Of a DNA stretch of 64,000 nt, positions 17,451 to 30,300 are shown piece by piece. Position numbers and translations under genes: made by a program. Position 1 is the first letter of the stretch. Every line of letters begins with the position of its first letter. Origin of the DNA: Prochilodus magdalenae. Its lineage: Eukaryota; Chordata; Actinopteri; Characiformes; Prochilodontidae. The notes under the pieces are model-generated. The model ran no database searches, was not told the origin of the DNA, and saw nothing but the letters and a program-made list of their open reading frames with translations. The stretch spans positions 186,001-250,000 of the forward strand of contig JAMWET010006799.1 of NCBI GenBank assembly GCA_024036415.1. The letters are read 5' to 3'.

Positions 17451-18542
17451 GGGCTGCCCTCTAGAAGTCAACAAATCGAATCATCAGTCTACGACCCTTT
17501 AAGTTGACTGAGACCCTTGAAGTCGACTGACAACAGTGACCTATTTTTTTTTTCTTCATAAAACAGACTAAAGCTTACAAAACTGCACAAGAACTTTAAG
17601 AATGTTAAAAGACATTTTAATAATTATTAAAGGGGAATAATAAATACATATTAAAGGTCTAGCTGGGCTGTGACGCATGCTTGCTAAAAAATGTAATCCA
17701 CGTGACGATGTGCACTGGCGGTTCACCGCTGAAGGAAGCTGAAGCTGTCAAATTGAGAAACACGGGGGGAACGATGTCTCAGAGAAAGTCTGGAGGAGGT
17801 TTTGAAGAAGAGAATCTGAACAAAGCTAAACCTAACTCTGCTCCTCAGTTAGTCAAATACGTCCAACACTGCTCCAAATGTGGGAGCTGACTTTTGGTTT
17901 AGACATAACGGCTGTTTGCGGTGAAGGAAAAACAGAGCGAAGACGTTTGTTTCATTATAATTACCTTATTTTAGAACCTAAATTACAGATGTTTTTTTAT
18001 TCGTCTACAGCTAATATTATTTTTATTTAAGGAAAAGTACTGTCACTTTATACGCCAGCCGATAAACAATGATTTCAGCGCGGGTAATATAATAATTAAC
18101 CGGTTTCAGGTCTACCATTCTTCTCTTCATCTATAAATAATTTAAATATGGACTAATTTGGTTTCATTTAGCAGTTCATTATTTATGGGAGATGAAAGAC
18201 GAAGCGTCCTCCTACTGAAGAAGCTGTTAAAAGTGAAATTAAAAAGACTATAAGCGCTAATGTTTAGCATAAATACGCGCTGCTGCCCGGCGCTATATCC
18301 TGTAATAAAATCAGGCTCCAGTTCAGATCGATCATCATACGCCACATCTCTTTTAGTTCTGAAATATGCTCCTGCTGACTTTCTAAATGAGGAGGACATC
18401 AGATCTGAACCGTATGTAGATTGATTTACTGATTAACTAGATAATGTACATGGAGAAAAAAACGTGAACGTATAGTCGAATCGTCGACCAGGACGGGCAA
18501 ATCCGATTCGACTGACAAAATTCTGAGTCAGGTACAGCCCTT
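17451..18542. mobile_element. hAT-like non-autonomous DNA element
   Basis: Inserted into flank that is continuous near 490-520. The ends are short imperfect inverted repeats (AGGGCTGCCCT and, mirrored, AGGGCTGTACCT), with TCGACTGA words just inside both ends. No clear 8-base target duplication was found. A 69-codon open frame (17681-17890) could be a scrap of a former coding exon, but no transposase domain is recognised. Confidence 0.5.
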
Positions 18543-19080
18543 AACTGACTTTGGTACAAGTGCTGACGATTAGTAGACACAGCTATATGTACTGTCTCAT
18601 GTATTTTGGGTAATGAGGTCTGTGTTCAGACAGCAACAGAAAGAGTAAAATATTCTCTGATCTTATTAAAATAGCAACACGTATAACAAATACTAACACA
18701 GGCCTCACCTCAACAGCTCCTCAGATGCACATGCAGAATGTGCGGTTCTAAAATTGTAGTTATAAAATCCACCTAACGTACTACTCAAATGTACCAGCGC
18801 AGCACAGTAAGAGGAAATATAAAACTCATTGAGAGTTACAGATGTGAGATGAACGAAAAAGGATTAATGGCTAAAAGATTAATTTAGTGAATTTAAAGTA
18901 GCTGAGTTTTTTACTAACCTTTACTAGTGTAAACTCTATGTTGATTTAGTATTAGCATGTATCTAATGTCTTTTAATTGTGCAGGTTGATTTTGTACTTT
19001 TTTTTATGTACTTTACAATAATGAAAGAATGTTTTTGCTCTACATAATAGAATATAAGCTTATATTAACTGTTTTTCTAA
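18543..19080. other. Conserved upstream flank of gene C
   Basis: Matches 520-1080 upstream of A. Contains GAGGAA at 18811-18816. No gene is seen. Confidence 0.5.
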
Positions 19081-19228
19081 TGAAACAGACGGAGTCACTG
19101 AAAGTTCAGAGTGCTGTTTAATCAGCTCTGTGCTGTCGCTGGCCAATAAGAAGATCTGGGCTGGTTACAGTGTGGTTGATGAACTTCTGGGTGCTGGGTG
19201 AAGCTTCATGTGATGAATGTGATCAGTG
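19081..19228 (+). promoter_or_regulatory. Proximal promoter of gene C with a 25-bp micro-inversion
   Basis: CCAAT lies at 19143-19147. Bases 19182-19206 are the exact reverse complement of the segment found at this place in every other copy, with ATG on the left and CAT on the right of the breakpoints. Flanking sequence is unchanged. Confidence 0.6.
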
Positions 19229-21287
19229 ATGGAGACACGACGCCTCACACTATGTAAGTAACTTTTCTTATTTCACTAAAACTAAAGTTTACTCTTATAC
19301 AAGCATTGTAGCTAAGCACTGAGCTTTAAATGTATTCTCATTAAGGTCTAATATTTTGTTTTTCTTATTTATTTTGACTTTATTTTTCTGGTAAAGACAT
19401 TACAGTGATGGTGACAGTATCAGTGTCTTCAACAAAAGGTACCTTATATCCTTTTTCTTAACCTGTATTAATAAGTAAACACATATTCATTTTACATAAA
19501 AGGTTAGACACTAGGAGCTTAAACTTAACAGTTCCAACCAATGAGATGTCTGAAACTATACATATCCTCATATACCACATACACTATTGATAAATCACAA
19601 TATTATATTTGTTGTATATTGTCATATTTTCTTATTGATGTCTTTTATCCTAAAGTAAAGCATTAAGCTAAACAATCTAAAAATTTTACTGGTAATGTAT
19701 GTCGTATAATGTATGGTTGATTTTAATAACTTTGTTCAAAGTCTTAAACAATTTTTTTGACATATCTATTCACAGCAGGCTAAATGTTTGATTCATTTAA
19801 GAATATTGATCTTAATACATCATGTTGCTGTTTTTTTTATCAATAGATAATCCTCTTGATTTTCGGCCAGCAGAAATTTTTGGAAACCCCCTTGTGAAAG
19901 TTGGGGGAAATACAGAGTTAAAGTGCAGCATCTTTGACAGAAGTAAATCTTCTGATTATCTCCACATGTACCTGTGTAAAAATGGTGTTGGAGTGATGAT
20001 AGAACCACTTGGAAAGAGAGATGAGCACAACTTCATTTTAATAAATGTTTCAAAGCAGGACTCGGGAAGCTACAGCTGCGTGTACTCACTGAACAAATAC
20101 ACTCCAAACAAAGTGAGAGCATCAGGACTAAAAACAATCCAAGTCCAGGTCAATGGTAAGAGAAGTGATTTGTGTTTTGTCTAATCTCTGTATTTGTTTA
20201 TTGAGCTGTTGGTTGAGTATGATGCTTTTGGTCAAATTTGGCTTTGGGTTATTTCAGTAATCACAGAAAATGTGTCATTAAATTATTGGTTTAATCATAA
20301 TTGGGAAATCCAGGTCTAGTGCGCAGTCATAATGTAAACCTGGAGAACAATAAAATATATTGCCCTGTGTTAAATCAAATAAGTGATTTTTCCTGCAGGT
20401 GATAACCAATTAAGTTTGAATCAACTCAGTTATATGACAATGTCTTGTTCATTTCCTCTGTAATGAAGATTCTTTATTATCAGGTACTTCACAACATTCA
20501 AATGAACTTAACAAAGGCCCGCACCAGCCCAGTGGTAAGGATTCATCACAGTGAGGGACTATGTTTGTTTTGATCATGTTGTTTATCACAGTTAGAAAAA
20601 ATGTAGAAAAATTATAATTTGATATATATTTTTAAATATAATTTTTGTTGTTCTGGTAAACCAGCTTTAAACAGCTTACAAAAAATCATGTGGCGGTTCT
20701 TTGGTGTGTTGATGGACAAACAGATTGTGAAGAGCGCTGAGCTTATATGAAGCTGGGGTTTATTTAACAGATTTGCAATACTTCAAACGGATTAGTGGGA
20801 GAGAGGTGTATTAGTACAAACAAAATAAATTAACTTGCGGTGAAACCAATACTCTGGTGATTCAGATCTGGGAAATGGATTGGGATTGGCGGACGTCTGA
20901 GAGTGATGTCATCGGAAGGGTGGGTTATGGAAAATGGAGTCCTGGTGATCAGGGGTGGAAAGAGAGCCAGCAGGCGTGACATTTAAACAATTAATAAATG
21001 TTCTTTACATGAACAAATTTCTTTATCAAACTGCTGCTCAGGCAGCTCAAAGAAAAACCATTAACCATGCTCATTAGTTTAGTAATGCACATTCACACAC
21101 CAGTTCTACTGAATCTATATGTGTTCTTGTTTCAGATCGACAGTGGTGGATAAACTTCATGAGATTATTAGCTTCATTTGGAGTCGTCATATTCGCATGC
21201 TTGATATTGGTTTTTGATGTCTGTTCAACAAAGCAGAGAAATTCTGCAGCACTGAACTCAGCTGAATTTGTAACCAGCCTGGATTAA
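19229..21287 (+). CDS. Gene C: short-tail single-Ig receptor (putative activating form)
   Basis: Exons 19229-19253, 19397-19438, 19847-20155, 20484-20534, 21136-21287; 579 nt, 192 aa. The signal peptide starts METRRLTL. The Ig domain has Cys49/66/100 and an NVS sequon. It is closest to gene A (shared VMIEPL and ILINVSKQDSG), as expected if units 1 and 2 are the latest duplication. The membrane exon starts DRQWWINFMRLLASFG, keeping Arg152. The tail ends EFVTSLD. An intact gene by sequence. The 5' leader is inverted over 25 bases (see promoter entry). Function is inferred as for gene A. Confidence 0.8.
20704..20982. repeat. Trimmed copy of the gene A intron repeat
   Basis: Same insertion point and ends as 2690-3166, with about 190 bases missing inside between GATTTG and CAATACTTC. 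Unclassified. Confidence 0.5.
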
Positions 21288-24205
21288 AATGATCAGTAAT
21301 TTTGTAAAGTTCATGTTTAGAAGGCTAAGCCTTCCAGCTGTGCTGAAAATGTTCAAATGTAAATGAGAGCAGGCCTTTACTGTGTATGCTTATAAACTCT
21401 GGCATGCTCTACACAGATGGGCTCTGTGCCTGTACTTGTAAATGTACAATTTATTTTACTGTTGCTAAATTTATTGTGCTTCTTATACCTGCATTTGTGG
21501 ATTTGTAATATTTGAGGTTAATCACTTTGATTTTATTACCAGATTTTGTTTGGAGTGATGTGGAAATTTCTAGATAGACTGCTGAAACTGCCACCATCAG
21601 ATTAACAGTGCTTAAAGCATGTGCCTCTGTACACAGTTCTAATGTAAGAAGATAAATAAATTCTATTGATGTCAAAGATGACAATTAATCATTACTCAGA
21701 AAAGAAACTACACAACAAAAAGAAGAAAAAAGAAGAACTGGCACTAAATCATCAAACCTGGACTGAGGTGTTCTAATTTGTAATCAGGAACACTCTGATT
21801 ATGAAGGGAACAAAATGCAACCAACTTATATAACTGAATTTTAAAGGTGTAGAAAAATATCCCTGAAGATTTCTTCAAAAGAGAAGTCAACACAAAGTCC
21901 ATAATGTGGAGACTCCAAACTCTGAAAGAAACAATGTTGTATTTAGATGTTTTGGATTTATGAAATATATATGTTCTGCTTTATTTCTCATGATGAAATA
22001 CATTTTAACTAGATATTAAATACACAGAACATGTAGTGTCTGCCCTTTGCATGTCATATTTGCTTCCTGACAATGGCATGACTTGCAGTACACCTTTCGC
22101 CCGCTAGACTCCGATTAGGAGGATGACAGCTCCTCAGTGTTATCCATCAGGATCGGTTAGCTGATAGAAAAGACAGATGAGACAGCAGGAGGAGCAAAAC
22201 AGTTTGTATATTTAGTACGATTATGGAGAAACGTAAATTGTAGTGGTAAACAGATGATATCAACCAAATGCAGTTTTGAGTGTAGACAGCATCTGAGTCC
22301 CAAACAGAGACAGGGAAATGATTCTACAATTTCGGGGCTGCACAAGAAAAGGCTCGACCACCTGCTGTGGTTCTTCTAATTCTAGGGACTGTCAGCAGGC
22401 TGTCAGTTTGTGGGCAGAACGCATGCGAGGGTTTAGATACTGAGGGGCCAGGCCAGTTATGATTTATACGTTAAGAGCAGAATCTCAGCTCATAATTTAA
22501 CAGGTAGCCAGTGTAATGAGGACAATATTGGGAATATATGATCATATTTTTATTCATGTATGTTTTATTCATTATCTACATATTTCTTTATGAAGACCTG
22601 TTCATTTCATTCCCGTACTGTAAAGTATCGGTGCTGTTTACAGAGCACTTTACTTTGTTTGTCCCCTGGATGATTTTGGTTGATTTGGACCTGTTATAAA
22701 TTTTTCTTTCCTCATGTATGCTATGTTTACCCTCCTAGTTTTGTGGCCTGATTTGTACCACTGTTTTTTACCAAACCCTCCTGTGATTAATGCCATCTCA
22801 CTTCTAGGCCTATAATACAATCTCATGGCTTAATTCCTATATATACACATGCATACTGACTCCCACATAAACAGAGTATCACATCATGGCATTTTCAATG
22901 TTCTATATCAAAATCTAATGCTACGGTAAGTTTATTTAAATGGCAGATTTCAAACACAAGTGCAATTCAACAGGATTTACACAAAAACCAAAGTAAATAA
23001 AGTCTAAATAATTAAGACCTACTCAGATTTCCAACGCGCCCAGCAGTATTCTGTGATCTACAGTGTCAAATACAGCACTGACGTCTAGTAATACGAGAAA
23101 TGAAAGTCTATTAATCAAGCAGATGAGTCCTTCTAAGTTACATTTTGTCAATTCTGAACTTAGCTGATGTGCAGGACTTGTGAGGATCTTGGAACCTCAC
23201 AAGTTTAAAGAAGGCCCTTCATTGGGCTGCAATAAAACAAACTGGAATAAAAAGCTGGGTTTGCAGTGTGTGGGTTTACTGAGCATTAAATCATTTACAG
23301 TGACTGTTACAGATAATGTGTGATTAATTTGATAATACTAACAAAAATGCCAGTTTTAGGGTCAGTTAAGAGCTGAATAAAATCATAATGTGATTAAATG
23401 TCAACATTTGCATCAGCATAAAGGTAACAGTAGAGCAGAAACATAAATTCATAGCTCCTCAAAAGGAGGCCTACGCAGGTTAAACTTACTTTAACGCTTT
23501 ATGTTGTTATGAGTTAGGTTGGTTAAAGTACAGGTGGATGACTTGTGAAAGCAGCTCTGTATGCTGCCTCATGTATTTTGGGTAATGTGGTTTGTGTTCA
23601 GACAGCAACAGAAAGAGTAAAATATGCTCTGAATATTAAAATAGCAGCATGAATAGCATAGAACATCACAAGCCGTGGGAAAAAAACAACACAGGCCTCA
23701 CTACAGGAACTCTTCACCTCAACTGCTCTTCAGATGCACATGCAGAATGTGCAGTTCTATAATTGGAGTTATAAAATCCACCGTTTTGATATACAAATAA
23801 CACACAGCTAACCTGCAACTCAAACGTAGCAGCACAGCACAATAAGAGGAAATGTAAATGAACTAAAATGATGAATTTAGTGAGTTTAAAGTGAGTAAGC
23901 AGTTTATTAACCTTTCCTAGTGTAAGCTCTATGTTGATTTAGTGCTGCATGTATTTAATGATCTAATGTCTTTCAGCTGTGCAGGTTGATTTTGTACTTG
24001 TATTTTACAATAATAAAAGAATGTGTTTGCTCTAATGAGGCGAGAAGAGCATCATGGTTTATTTAAACTCCTCCAGGTTCATTTCAGTAAAGTCATATGA
24101 ACTTAAACTATATACTAAAACTGTATACAGTGTACTGGATTGTGTGAGGAGACTTTGAGATTGTGTGTTTAAAAAATTACTATCCTGCTACTGAAGGTCA
24201 CTGAG
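21288..24205. other. 3' flank of C and spacer to D
   Basis: Includes the probable 3'UTR of C with an AATAAA-type signal near 21653. 22020-23480 matches the A/B spacer. The conserved upstream flank of D includes GAGGAA at 23846-23851. No gene is seen. Confidence 0.5.
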
Positions 24206-24347
24206 ATCGCACTGATGATGTTACTGAAAGTTTAGAGAGCTCAGCTCTGTGCTGTCTCTGGCCAATAAGAAGATCTGGGCTGGTTACAGTGTGGTTGATG
24301 AAGCTTCACCCAGCACCCAGAAGTTCATGTGATGAATGTGATCAGTG
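24206..24347 (+). promoter_or_regulatory. Conserved proximal promoter/5'UTR of gene D
   Basis: Same block as the other copies, CCAAT at 24262-24266. It lacks a few bases present in other copies before the CCAAT (GAGAGCTCAGCTC junction). Confidence 0.5.
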
Positions 24348-27300
24348 ATGGAGCCACGACGCCTCACACTATGTAAGTGACTTTTCTTATTTCACTAAAA
24401 CTAAAGTTTACTCTTATACAAGCATTGTAGCTAAACACTGAGCTTTAAGTGCGTTCTCATTAAGGGCTAATATTTGTTTCTTTTTTCTTATTTATTTTGA
24501 CTTTATTTTTTCTGGTAAAGACATTACAGTGATGATGACAGTATCAGTGTCTTCAACAAAAGGTACTTTATATCCTTTTCCTTAACCTGTATTAACAAGT
24601 AAACACATTCATTTTACATGTATGACCAGTCAGACATTTAGACACACACAACTTATCTGAAAAACTCTACAGGGTTACACGTAACAGTTCCAACTGATGA
24701 AAGTCTGAAACCACACATATCCTGATATGCCACATACTGTGTATTACCATATTATTTATGCCATATTGTCACCTATAATATATATTTAGTTGAGCAAAAA
24801 AAAACTTATACATCTTTGTCTGCACAGTTTAAATCAAATCAAATTTATTTATATAGCCCCATCCCCCTCTGGTCAAAACTACATTTTGATATTTTTTAAA
24901 GTAACATCAATGAAGTATCTAATTATGCTGATCTATTCATAGTGGGGACAATAAAGTTATTGAAATTATAATTGTGAAATAATAGTCCAATGCAGGTAGC
25001 AATAGTGGAAACAGAGAGGAAGCCTGGTTAGGCTGGGCAGGTAAGCAGCTGTGTCAGGGCCAAGTATCAGAAAAACGCAGTCAGTCCAAAAGCTCTAGTT
25101 CCCCTTTCAGTTTAGTGAATATTCATGATGGATGGGCCAATGAAAATGGTTAGAAAAATATTTTAATTTAAATGTCACCCTCCATTGTAGGTTAAGAAAG
25201 TAAATAAACTAAATGTTTGGTTCATTTTATGAATATTGATCTTAATACATCATGTTGCTGCTTTTAATCAACAGATGGTCCTCCTGATTTTCAGTCAGCA
25301 AAGATTTTTGGAAACCCCCATGTGGAAGTTGGGGGAAATATGAAGTTAAAGTGCCACATCTTTGACAGAAGTAAATCTTCTGATCATGTCCACATGTACC
25401 TGTGTAAAAATGGTGTTGGAGTGAGGATGGAACCACTTGGAAAGAGGAATGAGCACACCTTCATTTTGAGGAATGTTTCAGTGCAGGACTCGGGAATCTA
25501 CAGCTGTGTGTACTCACTGAACAAATACACTCTGAACAATGTGAGAGCATCAGGACAAAAAACAATCCAGGTCCAGGTCACTGGTAAGAGATGTGATTTG
25601 TGTTTTCTCTAATAAAAGTGTGGTGATAAAAGAGGTTAACTGAGGTCAGGTCAGTTTAACTTTGTACATTATTTCTGCATCCATTGTCACTCAATATACC
25701 ATAACTGCTAATATACACTGTATATACACTGTGTTATTTTACCAGTTAACTAATCCAGTTATTAATCCTACAGTGCTTTGTAAATAGACTCTGGTCTGAT
25801 CTACTCTAAGTACTGCTCCTAATGACTTTAAACTTTACAGTGGAGAATTTCATGGGTGCATGGTCACATATGTATTCCACAGTAGAGCTGGACAGAGTTC
25901 ACATACCTTAAACCTTGCTAGAAGTGCAGATCAGCTGCCACCCTGGTAATCACATTAACACGCTGCCTATCAAATTATGAAAATCAGGAATGAATCATTA
26001 ACATGATAATCAGTTGAGTATGTATGTAAGGGATCACAGTTGAGTATATAAGGGATCTCTAAATTCATATGTATTTATTTACACACAATGCCTTTTAAAC
26101 AGTACCAGCTGTTGATTGAGTCAAATTCACAAAAGTACTTCAAATTCTCTAATTAATTTGGTTGTAGTTTATTTTAGCGGTAACACAAAATTTGGCACTA
26201 AATTAGAGTGTTACTCAATATTGGGAAATATTGCATCGTGTTGAATAAATAAGTGATTCATAAACAGTTATGTTTGAATGAACTCAGTTACGTGACAATA
26301 TCTTGTTTATTTCCTCTGTAATGAAGATGCTTTATTATCAGCTACTACACAACATCCAAATGAACCTAACACAGACCCGCACCAGCTCAGCGGTAAGGCT
26401 CCATCACAGTGAGAGACGATGTTTGTCTTGACCATGATGTTTCTTTACAGTTAGAAAAAATGTAGAAAAATTATAATTGTCATTTTCAATTTCTTAGTGA
26501 ATATATCAGTGGCAACAAATGTGAGCTGTGTTTTACATTAAAATCCTATCAAATTATAAAAGTATTCATTATTTAAAAATTATGATTTTTAGAGATTTGT
26601 CAGTTGTGTTCTATAAAATATGTAAAATATATGTTAAATATGTTAAAAAATGTAATTCAGATTTCCTCTATTTCACTGTAGCACTAAATGCATTAAATGA
26701 TCTTTTAAGGTTTTGTATTAACTGAGGGGTACCAACAATTTTGTCCATGTGTGTATACCTTAAAAAATAACATACATGTTACACATCTGTTATTTTAAGG
26801 TATACACACGTGGACAAAATTGTTGATACCCCTCAGTTAATTAAAGAAAAACCCACAGAAACAACTTTAATCTGACAAAAGTAATGACAAATAAAAATTC
26901 TATTAAAATGTACAAATGAAAGTCAGACATTGCTTTTCAACCATGCTTCAACAGAATTATTTAAAAAAATAAACTCCTAAAACTGAAATGATGGTACCCA
27001 TAACTTTTTTGTTGCACAACCTTTTGAGGCAGTCACTGCAATCAAACAATTCCTGTATTCCTGTACTTCTGCACCTCTCAGCAGGTATTTTGGCCCACTC
27101 CTCATGAGCAAACTGCTCCAGTTGTCTCAGGTTTAAAGGGTGCCTTTTCCAGACGGCATGTTTCAGCTCCTTCCAATAAGGCTTAATAGGATTTAGGTCA
27201 GGGCCTACAGAGGGCCACTTCAGAATAGTCCAGTGTTTTCCTCTTAGCCATTCTTGGGTGTTTTTAGATGTGCGTTTTGGGTCATTATCCTGTTGCAAGA

Positions 27301-30300
27301 CCCATGACCTGCGACTGAGACCAAGCTTTCTGACACTGGGCAGCACATTTCTCTCTAGAATTCCTTGATAGTCTTGAGATTTCATTGTACCCTGCACAGA
27401 TTCAAGACACCCTGTGTCAGATGTAGCAAAGCAGCCCCAGAACATAACAGAGCCTCCTCCATGTTTTTCACAGTAGGGACAGTGTTATTTTCCTGATATG
27501 CTTCATTTTTCCGTCTGTGAACATAGAGCTGATGTGCCTTGCCAAAAAGTTCAATTTTTGTCTCATCTGTCCATAGGACATTCTCCCAGAAGCTTTGTGG
27601 CTTGTCAACATGTAGTTTGGCAAATTCCAGTCTGGCTTTTTTAACAATGGTGTCCTCCTTGGTCATCTCCCATTAAGTCCACTTTGGCTCAAACATCCAC
27701 GGATGGTGCGATCTGACACTGATGTTCCTTGAGCTTGAAGTTCACCTTTAATCTCGTTAAAAGTTTTTCTTGGCTCTTTTGTTACCGTTCGTATTATCCG
27801 TCTCTTTGTTTTGTCATCAATTTTCCTCCTGCGTCCATGTCCAGGGAGGTTGGCTACAGTCCCATGGATCTTAAATTTCTGGATAATATAAGCAACTGTA
27901 GTCACAGGAACATCAAGCTGCTTGGAGATGGTCTTATAACCTTTACCTTTAACAGAATTGTCTATGATTTGGTTTCTAATGTCCTGAGACAACTCTTTCC
28001 TTTGCTTCCTCTGATCCATGTTGAGTGTGGTACACACCTTGTCACCAAACAGCACAGTGACTACCTGTAGCCCTATATATAGGCCCACTGACTGATTTCA
28101 AGATTGTAGACACCTGTGATGCTAATTAGTGAACACACCTTGATTTAACATGTCCCTTTGGTCACATTTTTCATGGGTACCATCATTTCTGTCCAGGCCT
28201 CTTTCAGGGGTTTATTTTTTTAAATAATTATGTTGAAGCATGGTTGAAAAGCAATATCTGACATTCATTTATTCATTTTCATAGAATTTTTATTTATTAT
28301 TACTTTTGTCAGATTTAAGCTATTTCTGTTACCATTGTGGGTTTTTCTTTCATTAACCGAGGAGTACCAACAATTTTGTCCACATGTGTGTATATATTAT
28401 GTAAGGGATATCACACTATTTATTTTTAGATAACACCAGTTACTACATGTTTACCTAATATGTTTATTTTTCTTTTAACATTAGTTACTTATTGTTAATG
28501 TATTACTTCATGCTAGTTAGTCAATACTCATTGTAACTTGTTTTTATAAATAGCCCAGGAGAAGAAATGTTGTTAATTCAGATTTTGTAAATGTTCTGCC
28601 AGCAGTTTCTAGGTACACCCTTTTGGTTATACCTCCAGTGTTGCTGCTGGTTGTGATACTTTTCCTTGGAAGGAATCATATCAGAGCCGGAATGTGTACA
28701 AGTACGTATGACTGTATAGCTTCTGCTAAGCAGGACTGAGATGTTTATTTAAGGTATATGAAAAATAAGACATATGACACACATGCCAGCACAGTTACCC
28801 TCCACATCTCTATGAAACCTCTTCTCAAAACATAATAGCAGTGTCCTAATACAAACACAGGGGTTTATTAGGATTAACTGCATCAACCAATCAGAGCACA
28901 CACCATGACAGTCACATTCTCAGGCCTTTCTCTATAAACACGTTTACTGGAAAGGCATTTTGGGAAGAATGTCCACAGATAACTGACCAGTAAAATCTTT
29001 TTTTTTTATTTTTTGTAGTTGCAGAGTTGTTCCAGCGCCAAGGACAAAGGTACATTTTACATCCTCCAGTAAATATTAAGAGGCAGTCTGGCTTTAAATT
29101 TCAGTCTTAGTCCTGAGTACTCTGTTCTACTTGTCATACATACATACACATGCATACTGTCTATTAATAATAGTGCACAGAAAGGGGACAGTTTGCACTC
29201 AAGTTATTATTGTGATTTATTGTTAGTGCAATATTTGAAATGGTGAATATGTAAATTGCATGAACCCAACATGGACATGTTCCTCTTGTAACAGACATTA
29301 AATATCATACTCTCCACTTTTCTTCAGGAAATTCTTAAGCTTCTTTCTGAATAGTATTACAGTCTATTATTACAGGTCCACACGCTTAATAAGATGGAAC
29401 ACACCTGATTCCACTCCTTTAATCAGGTGCTTTGTGGAAAGAATTCGGACCAATGAGATTGGACACCCCTGCATCAGCGAGTCAGAATATTTCAAAGAAC
29501 TGTTTTTAAGGCTTTACAGAATAAAAGTCTTCTCTCTGTTTCAGTGGACAGGATAATAATACAGGGCCATGTGAAGGTAAGTTCCCATATAGTGTTATAT
29601 TAGGTATATAGTATGTGGTATAAAAGAGCTGTGAACTGTTCACGTGGTCATTAGTGCGCATGCGCGGAGAGTGCATGCTGCCTGTTACAGTAGCTCCCGC
29701 TTCTGCAATTTCCCCCTGGGATTAATAAAGTATTTCTGATTCTGATTCTGATTCTGGTTTTACTCTGTATTTTAGCAGGCGTCTCAGAGCGAGTGACACA
29801 GGCAGTGAACAGGTAAAATTTTTTTGTGTTATTCTACAAGTATAAATATTCATCTTTCTAAAATATTGAAAATGTAAAAGATGTACATGTAATTACAAGC
29901 CTGATCTTATTTTATAATATTAATACTACAGGGAAGAATCCCTTGATGACGTGTGTGTATACGCCACAATACCTCACCTAAAAGGTAAACTCAGTTACTC
30001 ACACTACATGGGGTCTACCTGAATGTACTGTCCCAAGGGAAAACAAGCTCACTCCAAATAGGCAGGTTAATGTAAAGAGAGTGACTTAAAGCAGTGTGGG
30101 AGCTTTTCATCAGTACAGGTATGACATTGATGTGGTTGGTGTGGCTCAGCAGATAACACCACTACCAGGAGGCTATCACCTCATGGGGGAGACAGTGGTT
30201 TGATTGCTAGTCTGTGTGACTATGCTGTGCTACACCAATATGAGTCCCTGGGCAAGACTCCTAACACTACACTGGCCTATGAATAATCTTGTAAGTTGCT

